Source: Clostridium sp. LS (GTDB lineage: Bacteria; Bacillota; Clostridia; Clostridiales; Clostridiaceae). Taken from it: a stretch of DNA of 40,731 nt. Under the pieces are notes generated by a model, which saw only the letters and a list, made by a program, of their open reading frames with translations, was not told the origin of the DNA and made no database searches. The translations under genes were made by a program, and so were the position numbers. Below are positions 25,302 through 34,166 of this stretch, piece by piece. The stretch is taken from positions 1 through 40,731 of the forward strand of contig NZ_AUUU01000030.1 of assembly GCF_002760435.1 (NCBI RefSeq), written 5' to 3'. Each line of letters opens with the position of its first letter. The stretch's first letter is position 1.

Positions 25302-26801
25302 TTAGTCTCCGCTTTCTCCAAAAGTTCCAAGATATGCAAAAGCCGAGAACACAAGACCCATGATAACAAAATTGTTAATAATTAGCGAGTGGGTTAACAT
25401 GTGCTTTGAAAATATATTTATAATTAAGAAGATAAGAAGGCCAAGCAGTATATAGATTACGATATTTGACTGACTTAAATTAAGTTCAATATGTTTATTT
25501 ACTTCATACATATTAAGAATAAAGCCTATTGTGCATGCAATCAGCATAGTTAAGCTGTATCCAAATATATTTATAGAATGAATAGCAGTAAATATGTATA
25601 AACATATTAATTCAATCACAGCTTCAATTAATGAGTTCCTGAGAATTATACTTTGCCTATTAAGACCGTTCAATACCCCGAACATAGTTACAGCTGGAAA
25701 AAATATTGGTGCTGTAAGTGAAGCAAATCTAATATATTGACCTAAATCATTTCTTCCATAAAACATTTCACCTAGAGAATTTGGAATTACGTTACAAATA
25801 ATTGTAGTTGCTATTCCAAGTAAAAATGCGACTTTGAGTACTTTTCTTATTCTGACAGAAGCTTCGTATTGTTTTCCGAGTACTAGAGATTGTGAGAGAT
25901 CAGGAATTAGCAATGTATTAATTGTAGAAACCACAATTAATGGTATGGTTATTATGCTAAGTGCCATACCTGTATATTTTCCTATCATACTTAGAGCCTC
26001 AGTATAATTAAAACCAGCAACTAGTAATCGCCTGGGAACAATTAAGGTAGATAGTGTTCCTAAAATATTAGTTAAGAAACCATTTAAGCAAAGTGGTATT
26101 GCAATAATTACAACATCAAAGAGAAGCTGAAAACCACTTTCAGGTACTTCGTGAGAACTCGGCATTTTGTTTATAGAATACTTATAATAAATATAAAGAA
26201 AAATTAAGCTTTGAAATTCTCCTATGCATAGTGCAACAGTAGCTAGGGTTACCATGCCCTCTAAGGTTTGAGCATTAGTTAAATAAATAAGTAAACTTAC
26301 AGTTAAAATCCTCATGGCTTTTTCGCAAATATCAATTATGGCAGGTACTGTGATTTTAGAGGTTCCATAAAAATATCCCTTAAGTATATTTGAAATTGCT
26401 ATGCAAACCATAGCTGGGCAGATAACTTTTATGGCATTTATAGTTCTTGCATCGTTCACACCGTATTTTCCAAGTAACGGAGCGCAAAGAAATACTATAA
26501 TTCCTATTAAAAATGCCCAAGATATGTTAAATAAAGATACAACTCTAATAGTTTTCACTATATTATTATGGTCACCATTCTGAGAATAAACAGCGGTTAT
26601 TTTAGAAATGGATGCAACTATACCTGCTGTCATAAGACATATAAATAAATTGTAAATAGGCATGACCAAATTATAAAGTCCCATTCCTTCAGCACCTAAG
26701 ACTTTAGATAGATATATTGAAAAAATAAAGCCCAATATACCAGTAGTAACATTTGATGATATTAATAAAAAAGAATTCTTAACAAAATTATCTTTATCCA
26801 C
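25302..26801 (-). CDS. spoVB: Stage V sporulation protein B
   Basis: A 499-residue MOP-superfamily flippase with about 14 membrane spans. The N-terminus KNSFLLISSNVTTGILGFIF and VLGAEGMGLYNLVMPIYNL is diagnostic for SpoVB, as are ILKGYFYGTSKITVPAIIDI and the central VPRRLLVAGFNYTEAL. In Bacillus, SpoVB is required for spore cortex synthesis, probably by flipping precursor in the forespore-engulfing membrane. It starts at GTG 26801, preceded by AAGGAGGGAG. It faces the paralogous flippase, the two having about the same length and topology. Confidence 0.9.
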   Translation of the reverse strand: MDKDNFVKNSFLLISSNVTTGILGFIFSIYLSKVLGAEGMGLYNLVMPIYNLFICLMTAGIVASISKITAVYSQNGDHNNIVKTIRVVSLFNISWAFLIGIIVFLCAPLLGKYGVNDARTINAIKVICPAMVCIAISNILKGYFYGTSKITVPAIIDICEKAMRILTVSLLIYLTNAQTLEGMVTLATVALCIGEFQSLIFLYIYYKYSINKMPSSHEVPESGFQLLFDVVIIAIPLCLNGFLTNILGTLSTLIVPRRLLVAGFNYTEALSMIGKYTGMALSIITIPLIVVSTINTLLIPDLSQSLVLGKQYEASVRIRKVLKVAFLLGIATTIICNVIPNSLGEMFYGRNDLGQYIRFASLTAPIFFPAVTMFGVLNGLNRQSIILRNSLIEAVIELICLYIFTAIHSINIFGYSLTMLIACTIGFILNMYEVNKHIELNLSQSNIVIYILLGLLIFLIINIFSKHMLTHSLIINNFVIMGLVFSAFAYLGTFGESGD

Positions 26802-26860
26802 GGCTCACTCCCTCCTTCCTTTAAACCACTATAAACATATTCAAATAATGTGTTAAATAT

Positions 26861-26944
26861 GAGACCTTTACGAAATAAATTAATTTACTTAAGTTTTCAT
26901 AATTAAATCTTTTAAGTTATTAGAAAAGGGAGGTCTTATTTTGA
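26861..26944 (+). promoter_or_regulatory. Nested inverted repeats in leader of propeller-like gene
   Basis: AGACCT (26862-26867) pairs with AGGTCT (26931-26936), and inside it ACTTAA (26887-26892) pairs with TTAAGT (26912-26917). The outer arm is followed by TATTTTG. It could be an attenuator on the plus strand; support is moderate at best. Confidence 0.35.
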
Positions 26945-27028
26945 TAGATTTACAATATAAATTTAATAGGAAATTTTTATTTGTTACAAAATTACATAAT
27001 TACATTAAAGCAGTAAGGGGAGAGTGAA

Positions 27029-28336
27029 GTGAGAAGGTTTCTAAAATTTTTAAGTGTTTCGGTCATAATCGTTGTAGTAGCATTTGGAGTATTTAGATTT
27101 TCTAATGAATATAGAATGAACACATTAAAAAATAACATTAGTTGGAGTGTTGCATATAAAAACTGTAAAAATTCTGTAGCTTTCGATAAGGATGAAAATA
27201 AAAACACCTATGTAGCTTATGATAATTATATTAAGGTCATTAGAGATGACGGAAGAGAAGAAACTTTACTGCAAGATAAATCCTTAAAAATAGAAAATAT
27301 AATTTATTATAAGAGTAAGTTATACTTTATTTCAAATTCTAGCTTATATGAATATGATTTAGGAAGTAAAAATTTAAAATCAATTTTGGATAAGATACCT
27401 TCTGAAGGAAAATATCTGGATAGAAACCTAATTATTAAAGATTCAAAACTTCTTTTATCCATAGGAAGCGCTACAAATTCAGGTGTGGCTACCTATGACA
27501 GCAAGTATTCCCCTGATAAGATTCCTTATGATAAAAGTTCAATAGATATTACATTAAATGGATTTAATTATGGAGAAAAGAAAACAGGTGCTTTTATGCC
27601 ATACGGGAATTCCAGTGAGCAGGGACAACGAATAAAAGCGCAAAGTTTAGCCAATGCTTGTATTGTCGAAATAAATTTAAGTAATAATAAGGCAGCATTA
27701 TATTCTTCGGGAATAAGAAATATTAAAGGCTGGGATTTAGACAGTGAAGGAGTTTTATATGGTATTGTAGGAGGTATGGAGAACACTGGAGAAAGGCCTA
27801 TTAATAGAGACTCAGATTATCTTTATAGAATAGATAAAGGTAAATGGTATGGATGGCCGGATTTTAGCGGCGGAGATCCTATTACTTCCCCTAGGTTTAA
27901 AGGTGATAAGTTAGTTTCTAATCTTATATCTAATCCTCCCAATAAGATTGTTCAAGCACCTGTTTATCAATATTCAGATGTAGGGATAATAAGATATTTG
28001 GCTATAGATAAAGAAGGCAGAATATTAGATAAAAATTCAAAAATATATTATGATAGTAAGGAAAATGTTATAGCTTCAATTGGTACAAATAATGTTGTAT
28101 ATAACTTATTAAAATTAAAAGATATAAGCGACATAAAAGGAATAAAATATTCAGAAGGGGATATTTATATATTAGACAGTGGAGTTGGCTGTATATATAA
28201 ATTACAATCAGAGAATTTGAATCTAAAGTTTAACTTACCAATGTCGATTTGGATATTTATTTTTGTATTTCTATTTATATTAACTTGTTTGATTATTTAT
28301 AAATTGTATTCCCGAAAAATGAAAATAACTAAATAA
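27029..28336 (+). CDS. Doubly membrane-anchored beta-propeller-like protein
   Basis: A 435-residue protein with a transmembrane helix at about residues 5-22, a ~370-residue outside domain and a second helix near residues 407-427 followed by a short Lys/Arg tail. The outside part reads like a propeller: repeated strand-turn phrases (YVAYDNYIKVIRDDGREE, LYEYDLGSKNL, YLAIDKEGRIL) and YRIDKGKWYGWPDFSGGDPI. The last resembles the GSDH (glucose/sorbosone dehydrogenase) family signature, but catalytic residues cannot be confirmed. It starts at GTG 27029 with AAGGGGAGAG upstream. A terminator follows. A solute-binding or sugar-oxidising function is inference. Confidence 0.75.
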   Translation: MRRFLKFLSVSVIIVVVAFGVFRFSNEYRMNTLKNNISWSVAYKNCKNSVAFDKDENKNTYVAYDNYIKVIRDDGREETLLQDKSLKIENIIYYKSKLYFISNSSLYEYDLGSKNLKSILDKIPSEGKYLDRNLIIKDSKLLLSIGSATNSGVATYDSKYSPDKIPYDKSSIDITLNGFNYGEKKTGAFMPYGNSSEQGQRIKAQSLANACIVEINLSNNKAALYSSGIRNIKGWDLDSEGVLYGIVGGMENTGERPINRDSDYLYRIDKGKWYGWPDFSGGDPITSPRFKGDKLVSNLISNPPNKIVQAPVYQYSDVGIIRYLAIDKEGRILDKNSKIYYDSKENVIASIGTNNVVYNLLKLKDISDIKGIKYSEGDIYILDSGVGCIYKLQSENLNLKFNLPMSIWIFIFVFLFILTCLIIYKLYSRKMKITK

Positions 28337-28339
28337 ATT

Positions 28340-28383
28340 ATAAAGCTGCTTTAAAAAATATATTTTTAGAGCAGCTTTATTTG
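28340..28383 (+). terminator. Terminator
   Basis: ATAAAGCTGCT (28340-28350) pairs with AGCAGCTTTAT (28370-28380), with additional A/T pairing inside and TTTG after it. Confidence 0.85.
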
Positions 28384-28468
28384 AAATTTTAAAAGGTTTC
28401 ATAGTTAAAGTTATGGAAAATAGTGGTAAAATATAATTATCAATATTGAGAAGTATGGAGGAATAACT

Positions 28469-29023
28469 ATGGGCAAAACATTAGTAATAAATTTAGAAGA
28501 TGTTGTTTTACAAGGTGATGTATTAGATGTAGGGGAAAAAAATCTTGGGATTATATATAGCATATCAAAAGAAGTGGAGGATGAATTATCACTAGACTAC
28601 GTATCTAGTGATACTAAGATAGAATTAAAAAGCAGAGAATATGATGCTTGCACATTCTTTTTTGATTTAAACAAAATGTGGACCAGTTTAGAAAAAGAAA
28701 AATTGATTAAAGAAATAAGTTCATATTTGAAAGAAGATGGCGAAATATATATTTGGGATATAAATAAGGAAAGAGGAAAAGTATTTAACAATAAAATAAA
28801 GGTTATATTACCAAATGAAAAAGTCAAAGAATTTATGTTTAAAAATTTAAACATACTTTCAAGTTCGAATATTGAAGAAATAAAAAAAATTCTTGAAAAA
28901 TATTTCGAAATAGAAGAAACTAAAGCATGGGAAGATGTTTTTTTTATAAAAGGAAAGAAATTGAAGACAAAAGTTAAAGTAGAGGAGAAAGTTAATTATG
29001 AAGGTATTAATTACAGCAATTGA
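28469..29023 (+). CDS. Methyltransferase-like Rossmann protein, possibly degenerate
   Basis: A 184-residue protein. Phrases in the order expected for class I SAM methyltransferases are visible: GDVLDVGEKNLG (motif I, lacking the usual GxGxG), EYDACTFFFDLNKMW (motif IV region), and LKEDGEIYIWDI (motif V region). The missing glycines make SAM binding doubtful. GGAGG lies 6-7 bases before ATG 28469. It overlaps the next gene by 26 bases, so the two are translated together and may act as partners with the radical SAM protein. Confidence 0.72.
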   Translation: MGKTLVINLEDVVLQGDVLDVGEKNLGIIYSISKEVEDELSLDYVSSDTKIELKSREYDACTFFFDLNKMWTSLEKEKLIKEISSYLKEDGEIYIWDINKERGKVFNNKIKVILPNEKVKEFMFKNLNILSSSNIEEIKKILEKYFEIEETKAWEDVFFIKGKKLKTKVKVEEKVNYEGINYSN

Positions 29024-30656
29024 CTCTAAATTCATTCATAGTAATTTAGCTGTTAGATATTTAAAGAATTTTACTAAGGATCTTGACTATGAAGGAAAGA
29101 TAAAAGAATTTACTATAAATGATAGAGAAGGAAGAATATTAGAAGAAATAATTAAAGAAAAGCCAGATATAGTAGCATTTTCAACTTACATTTGGAATGT
29201 TGAACTTATTTCAAGAGTTGCTAATTTAATTAAAAGAGTAGATTCTAATATAGAAATTTTATATGGTGGGCCAGAAGTTTCATTTGATTCAAGAAGCTTT
29301 CTAAAGAATAATGTAGGAGAATATGTTATTGAAGGTGAAGGGGAAAAGACTTATAGGGACTTCATTTTATATAAATTAGGTAAAATTAAGTTAGAAGATG
29401 TTAGAGGCATTCATTATAAAATTAATGATGAGGTTTATTCAAATGAAAAGCGTCCTCTTATGTCTATGGATGAAATAGTATTTCCATATGAGGAAGATGA
29501 AGATTTAAGCAATAAAATTGTTTATTATGAGGCTTCAAGGGGATGTCCCTTCAATTGCAAATACTGCCTATCGTCTACAAGTCATGGAGTTAGATTTTTA
29601 GATATTAATAGAGTATTAAATGACTTAATGTACTTTATAAATAAGAAAGTTAGATTGGTTAAATTTGTTGATCGTACATTTAACTGTAATTCTAAATTTG
29701 CTATGGCTATATGGGACTTTTTAATAAATCAAGATACAAATACTCAATTTCATTTTGAGATATCAGCAGATATATTAAAGCCTCAGGAAATAGAACTTTT
29801 ATCAAAGGCTCCAAAAGGAAGATTTAGATTTGAAGTTGGAGTGCAAACAACTAATGACGAAGTTTTAAGAAATATAAATAGGTTTGTTAATTTTAGTGAT
29901 ATAAAAGAAAAAGTTTTAGAAATTGAAGCGTTAAGAAATATAGACCAACATTTAGATTTAATAGCAGGACTTCCAGGAGAAGATTATGAATCTTTTAAAA
30001 AGTCTTTTAATGATATGTATGAAATAAAACCAGAAGAAATACAACTTGGTTTCTTAAAGTTATTAAAGGGGTCTTCCATGAGAGAAGATGCAGATAAATA
30101 TGGAATGGAATATTCACCATACCCTCCATATGAAATTTTAAGAACTGATAAACTTTCTTATGAGGAACTATTAAAGCTTAAGAAAGTAGAAGAAATGGTT
30201 GATAAGTATTACAATTCTCAAAAGTTTAAGCTTATAATTAAGTATTTTGAAAATAAATTTGAGAAACCCTTTGATTTTTATTATAGCTTAGGCATGTTTT
30301 TTGAAAAGCAAGGATACTTTAGCAAAAATATAGGAAATGCAGAATATTATAAAGTATTTTTAGATTTTAATGAAAATGTATTAGAAGAAAGCAATGAATA
30401 TTTAAAAGAAATTATTAGATTTAATTACTTAATATTTAATAAGAAGCGTGGATTACCTGACTTTTTGAGAAGTGATATGGAAAAAGAAGAGGAAAAGAGC
30501 ATTAAGGAAAACCTTAAAGAGCAATATTCTTTTAAAGAATATCATTTGGAGAAATTTAATATTGACATAGAAAAATATATTGAGGCAGGAGAAATATTAG
30601 AAGAGAATACTTACTATCTATTTAATGATAAAGCTGATTATATTAGATGCATTTAA
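28998..30656 (+). CDS. B12-binding-domain radical SAM protein (DUF4080)
   Basis: A 552-residue protein. Residues 1-140 form a cobalamin-binding-like Rossmann domain (KVLITAIDSKFIHSNLAVRY, PDIVAFSTYIWNVELISRV, LYGGPEVSF). The radical SAM cluster motif is RGCPFNCKYCLSS with Cys183, Cys187 and Cys190. Its core continues with FVDRTFNCN and FRFEVGVQTTN. The C-terminal ~190 residues match the DUF4080 layout. The B12 domain lacks an obvious DxHxxG, so cobalamin may bind base-on or not at all. The substrate is unknown. It starts at ATG 28998 inside the preceding gene, with GAGGAG about 10 bases upstream. Confidence 0.88.
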   Translation: MKVLITAIDSKFIHSNLAVRYLKNFTKDLDYEGKIKEFTINDREGRILEEIIKEKPDIVAFSTYIWNVELISRVANLIKRVDSNIEILYGGPEVSFDSRSFLKNNVGEYVIEGEGEKTYRDFILYKLGKIKLEDVRGIHYKINDEVYSNEKRPLMSMDEIVFPYEEDEDLSNKIVYYEASRGCPFNCKYCLSSTSHGVRFLDINRVLNDLMYFINKKVRLVKFVDRTFNCNSKFAMAIWDFLINQDTNTQFHFEISADILKPQEIELLSKAPKGRFRFEVGVQTTNDEVLRNINRFVNFSDIKEKVLEIEALRNIDQHLDLIAGLPGEDYESFKKSFNDMYEIKPEEIQLGFLKLLKGSSMREDADKYGMEYSPYPPYEILRTDKLSYEELLKLKKVEEMVDKYYNSQKFKLIIKYFENKFEKPFDFYYSLGMFFEKQGYFSKNIGNAEYYKVFLDFNENVLEESNEYLKEIIRFNYLIFNKKRGLPDFLRSDMEKEEEKSIKENLKEQYSFKEYHLEKFNIDIEKYIEAGEILEENTYYLFNDKADYIRCI

Positions 30657-30690
30657 TAAATTTGAGTGTAGGTTTAAAAATATAAGAAGT

Positions 30691-30736
30691 AAAATACCTG
30701 ATGGTTGCTAAATAAGATATTATCAGGTATTTTTAT
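30691..30736 (+). terminator. Terminator
   Basis: AAAATACCTGAT (30691-30702) pairs with ATCAGGTATTTT (30722-30733) and a T-rich tail follows. It may serve both strands. Confidence 0.88.
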
Positions 30737-30754
30737 ATATCATATAATTCATAA

Positions 30755-31561
30755 TCAAAATTTTCTATGGAAAAATGTACATGGTGTATTTACTACACAC
30801 TTTCCACATACATCACTGCCTACACTATTTGGCTTTTCTCCAGATTCATCGGTATAAGAGCTTCCGAACTCTGTATATAATTCTGCATTTTTCAAAAGTA
30901 CCACATAGCATTTATGCCTGTCATATCCATCTAAGCTCAATGCGCCTGATGGACAGTGTTTTACACATACTCCGCAGCTTCCATTCTTTTTATATAAGCA
31001 AAGGTTATCTTCTAAAGGTGAATCTGCTTTAATATCTAGATTGGTTACAATGGTACTATATCTTCCACAGCATCCAACCTTAGTTATAAGCATATTATTA
31101 ATACCAAAGGTTCCGAGGCCAGCAACTTTTGCAAAATGCCTATGAGACCAATTACTTTTTAATATCTTTTGGTCAAAGGTAGAAGCTTCTGGCGAAACAT
31201 TTGCATGATATCCAAGTTTCCGCAGTTCTGAAATTACATGTTCATTCAACTTAACAAACATTGCATTAGTTTCTTCATAGGCTAGAGCCCATTCAGGGGA
31301 GGCAATATCTCCAGGAGTTTTATTTGTATTAGCCAATTCCTTAGTGAATGGGACAAAATATGCTATTACAATTGATGCATCAGATATTATATCGGTAGGT
31401 AGGCAATGAGTTGGTGTAATGAGTTCTTTTAAATTTAAAATGTAAGGATGATTGGCATCAGCAAAGCCTACTAATGGCTCACCCCATTTAGTTGAAATAT
31501 CATTTTTACCCTCGTATTCTTTGACAAAGTTTCGTATCATGTTAGTGATTTTTTCTTTCAT
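30755..31561 (-). CDS. QueG-like iron-sulfur protein
   Basis: A 268-residue protein related to epoxyqueuosine reductase. The N-terminal domain has PTHCLPTDII and the central SHRHFAKVAGLGTFGINNMLI typical of the family. A ferredoxin-like cluster motif follows (CGVCVKHCPSGAL and RHKC), and a further CGKCVVNTPC at the C-terminus. It is shorter than full QueG (about 380 residues) and lacks its C-terminal HEAT repeats, so it belongs to the short DUF/epoxyqueuosine-reductase-like group and may have another role. ATG 31561 is preferred, with AAAGGA about 11 bases upstream. Confidence 0.82.
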   Translation of the reverse strand: MKEKITNMIRNFVKEYEGKNDISTKWGEPLVGFADANHPYILNLKELITPTHCLPTDIISDASIVIAYFVPFTKELANTNKTPGDIASPEWALAYEETNAMFVKLNEHVISELRKLGYHANVSPEASTFDQKILKSNWSHRHFAKVAGLGTFGINNMLITKVGCCGRYSTIVTNLDIKADSPLEDNLCLYKKNGSCGVCVKHCPSGALSLDGYDRHKCYVVLLKNAELYTEFGSSYTDESGEKPNSVGSDVCGKCVVNTPCTFFHRKF

Positions 31562-31888
31562 GCTAAAGCACATCCTTTCTTTATACAAGTTTGTTAAATT
31601 AAGACTTGTTATATTACTTGACAGAGCATAAATAAAAAAGTTAGATTAATTAAACTTACTTACTTATAAAATTTTAAAGACAGAAATTTATATAGGATTT
31701 CCATATAAAAATACTATACTTTAAGCAAAATATAGTGTATACTACAATAAATTTATGAATGTTTAAAATACTATTTATAATGTATTATATTAAGAGTTAT
31801 CTTACAATCTTTTTCTATAATTTAATCATTCATAAATTACAAATATTAGGAAACTAAGAAATATAAAATAAATTTTAATAAAAAAAGG
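31562..31888. other. AT-rich intergenic gap with a 12-bp inverted repeat
   Basis: AATTTATGAATG (31750-31761) and CATTCATAAATT (31827-31838) are perfect inverted copies about 65 bases apart. Nothing else is recognisable here; in such AT-rich DNA the repeat could be chance. Confidence 0.35.
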
Positions 31889-31917
31889 TTGCTATTTAAA
31901 AGAAAAGCTGATACAAT
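31889..31917 (+). promoter_or_regulatory. Promoter of zinc-ribbon gene
   Basis: TTGCTA (31889-31894), a 17-base spacer and TACAAT (31912-31917) predict transcription from about 31924, giving a leader of nearly 100 bases. Confidence 0.6.
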
Positions 31918-31957
31918 AAATATTGTAATAAAAAAGGTTTTTTATAGATATTATGCA

Positions 31958-32016
31958 TTTCTCCTTTTAGAGAATTATATGAATCGATATTAATCTTTGA
32001 ATTTTAAAAGGAGGAA
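31958..32016 (+). promoter_or_regulatory. Leader hairpin that buries the Shine-Dalgarno
   Basis: TTTCTCCTTTTA (31958-31969) pairs with TAAAAGGAGGAA (32005-32016) with one G-U pair, and wobble pairs can extend it inward. The right arm contains the whole Shine-Dalgarno (AAGGAGG) of the gene starting at 32023. An 8-bp palindrome ATAAAAAA/TTTTTTAT lies just upstream (31928-31945). Confidence 0.65.
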
Positions 32017-32022
32017 TTAAAT

Positions 32023-32178
32023 ATGCAAGATAAGACTTTAGTATGTAAAGATTGCGGAAATGAATTTGTTTTCACAACTGGAGAACAAGAATTCTACAAA
32101 GAAAAAGGTTTCGATAACGAACCTGTAAGATGTCCTGATTGTAGAAGAGCTAGAAAGCAACAAAATAATAGAAGATAG
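32023..32178 (+). CDS. Small zinc-ribbon protein
   Basis: A 51-residue protein with two CxxC knuckles, LVCKDCGNEF near residue 8 and RCPDCRRARK near residue 37, forming one zinc ribbon (zf-trcl/PF13451-like). The basic tail (RRARKQQNNRR) suggests contact with nucleic acid. AAGGAGG is 7-8 bases before ATG 32023 but is predicted to be paired in the leader. It is followed by a terminator, so it is a single-gene transcript. Confidence 0.88.
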   Translation: MQDKTLVCKDCGNEFVFTTGEQEFYKEKGFDNEPVRCPDCRRARKQQNNRR

Positions 32179-32191
32179 TTTTTGTTATTTT

Positions 32192-32225
32192 AAGAGTTAT
32201 AAGATTTTCTTATAACTCTTTTTTG
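32192..32225 (+). terminator. Terminator of zinc-ribbon gene
   Basis: A perfect 12-bp stem AAGAGTTATAAG with CTTATAACTCTT (32192-32220) is followed by TTTTG. Confidence 0.92.
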
Positions 32226-32327
32226 CATATAATTTCAAAGTATTAAATATATAAAAAATACGCAATATAATTATCAGATGTATTTTAGAAAAAATGATAT
32301 GTAAATAAACGAGATGGGGGAGAGAAA

Positions 32328-32753
32328 ATGAATGATGAGATAGTAATTCAAGCAATGAAAGAGTCAGATATAGATCAAGTAATAGAGTTATGGAACAAAA
32401 TATTGAACTCTTCATTTTTACAAAGTTCTGTTACAAAAGAAGAGTTGATACAGTATATTGAAAGAAATCCAGATGTTAGCTCAGTAGCATGTGCAGATGA
32501 TGGAAAAGTAATTGGAGTCTTATTATGTGGTCATGATGGGATAAGGGGATTTATCTATCATATTGCAGTACATGATGAATATAAGGTTAATGAAATTACT
32601 AACAGAATGTTAGAGCGTTCTTTATCAAAACTCAAAGAAGCCGGTATAAAAAAGGGGTTTATATTTACACAAAGTAATACCCATGATATGGATGAAACTT
32701 TTAATTCTATAGGCTGGGTTGTAATTCCTAATAAACTCCAATTTGAAGTATGA
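32328..32753 (+). CDS. GNAT-family acetyltransferase
   Basis: A 141-residue protein with the GNAT order of elements: IQAMKESDIDQVIELWNKIL, the beta strands SVACADDGKVIGVLLCGHDG and GFIYHIAVHDEY, and KKGFIFTQSNTHDMDETFNSIGW. The acetyl-CoA pyrophosphate motif, usually Q/R-x-x-G-x-G/A, reads KVNEIT here, so glycines are missing and activity may be altered. GGGGGAGAG lies about 8 bases before ATG 32328. A 10-bp hairpin (32733-32742 with 32755-32764) overlaps the stop codon and may terminate the transcript. Confidence 0.85.
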   Translation: MNDEIVIQAMKESDIDQVIELWNKILNSSFLQSSVTKEELIQYIERNPDVSSVACADDGKVIGVLLCGHDGIRGFIYHIAVHDEYKVNEITNRMLERSLSKLKEAGIKKGFIFTQSNTHDMDETFNSIGWVVIPNKLQFEV

Positions 32754-33130
32754 TATTGGAGTTTTAAGAATCAGTGTAATATTTAGTTCATTTGGATAAG
32801 ATTGGTATATAATTTTGACCTGTTGAGGTCTTTAACCTTGATGCTTACTATAAATATTTATATATGTATATATTTTAATACTTTTCTATTTAAATATGTA
32901 CATAGAAATCTTTAATTATATTTTTCTAGAAATATAGTTTTATAGGAATATGTGTAAATATTATTAAAAAAGTAAATAAGATGGAATTTGATTAACGTAT
33001 TTATAAGGAACTTATCTTAATAAAATAACTTTATTAAAACTTTGAACTTAAAACCATTGAAAAAAATAATTATAGCATGTACAATAAACAGAATAAAGTA
33101 GCGTATGTCTAAAATAGGGGAGAGAAAATA
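32754..33130. other. Intergenic gap, little structure
   Basis: The only clear features are the hairpin overlapping the preceding stop and a small GACCT/AGGTC hairpin at 32817-32830. AAGTTCCTTAT-like inverted pieces near 32976-33020 are imperfect. No gene or riboswitch is recognised. Confidence 0.35.
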
Positions 33131-34153
33131 ATGTTGTACGTGTTGATTCTGCTTTTATTAATAACTTTTGTGTTACCAATTATATCAAAGAAGGTTGAGG
33201 AGAATCTTGAACCCTTTTTGTTTTTGATAGGGATTTTTGCGGCTATCACATCAGGAGTTTTAAGTAAAGATCTATTTATTAATATTTTTCAAAATAAATT
33301 TATGTACGCAATAGTAGCAGCTGTATTAATAGGTGGATTTTTATTTAAAGAACTTACTGATCATATAAATCTGGTATTAACAAATGTGTTAAAATATATC
33401 CCACTAAAAATTTTTGTTTTTTTAGTTATTGTGTTTTTGGGAATCCTATCAAGTGTAATAACTGCAATTATAGCATCACTTTTCCTAGTGGAAATAATCA
33501 GTATGCTTCCTATTAGCAAAAAAAATAAAATAAATATTAATATAATTTCTTGTTTTTCAATTGGTCTCGGTGCAGTATTAACTCCTATAGGCGAACCATT
33601 GGCAACAATTCTAGTTTCAAAGCTTAATGCAGATTTCTGGTTTCTATTTAGTGAGTTTGGTGTTTATATTATTCCTGGAATACTAATTTTGGGCATACTA
33701 GGAATGTTGTTTGCTAAGGAAGAGAAAATTCAGGAAGAAAAAGGCGAAGAGGTTATTTTCAAAGAAACAAATAAAACTATAGTGGTAAGAGCACTTAAAA
33801 TTTTATTATTTGTAATAGCGTTAGATTTACTTGGTGAAGGATTTAAACCTATTATTGATACATATATAATAGCTCTTGACACTCGCTATTTATATTGGGC
33901 TAATATGTGTTCTGCTGTTTTAGATAATGCAACATTAGCTGCTGCTGAGGTAAGTGTTAAAATGTCAGAATTACAAATTAAAGCGGTACTGATGGGACTG
34001 CTTATTAGTGGGGGAATGATGATTCCAGGCAATATACCTAATATTATTTCCGCTGGGAAATTAAAAATCAAGAGCAATGAATGGATTAAATTAGGTGTTC
34101 CACTTGGGCTCTTTATTATGATTATTTACTATGCAATTTTATTTGTTATATAG
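33131..34153 (+). CDS. DUF1646-family putative cation transporter
   Basis: A 340-residue protein with about 10 membrane spans. The two pseudo-symmetric motif regions of the ion-transporter superfamily are visible: GLGAVLTPIGEPLATILVS after the first bundle and MCSAVLDNATLAAAEVSVKM plus GGMMIPGNIPNIISAGKL in the second. DUF1646 members in methanogens and clostridia are related to the NhaD/ArsB transporters; the transported ion is unknown. The Shine-Dalgarno TAGGGGAGAG is about 8 bases before ATG 33131. A 23-bp terminator follows. Confidence 0.88.
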   Translation: MLYVLILLLLITFVLPIISKKVEENLEPFLFLIGIFAAITSGVLSKDLFINIFQNKFMYAIVAAVLIGGFLFKELTDHINLVLTNVLKYIPLKIFVFLVIVFLGILSSVITAIIASLFLVEIISMLPISKKNKININIISCFSIGLGAVLTPIGEPLATILVSKLNADFWFLFSEFGVYIIPGILILGILGMLFAKEEKIQEEKGEEVIFKETNKTIVVRALKILLFVIALDLLGEGFKPIIDTYIIALDTRYLYWANMCSAVLDNATLAAAEVSVKMSELQIKAVLMGLLISGGMMIPGNIPNIISAGKLKIKSNEWIKLGVPLGLFIMIIYYAILFVI

Positions 34154-34166
34154 AACATGATTAAGA

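Noticed and set aside
31750..31838. 12-bp inverted repeat as a mobile element
   Set aside because: The ends show no target duplication and the interior is featureless AT-rich DNA; chance is a fair explanation.
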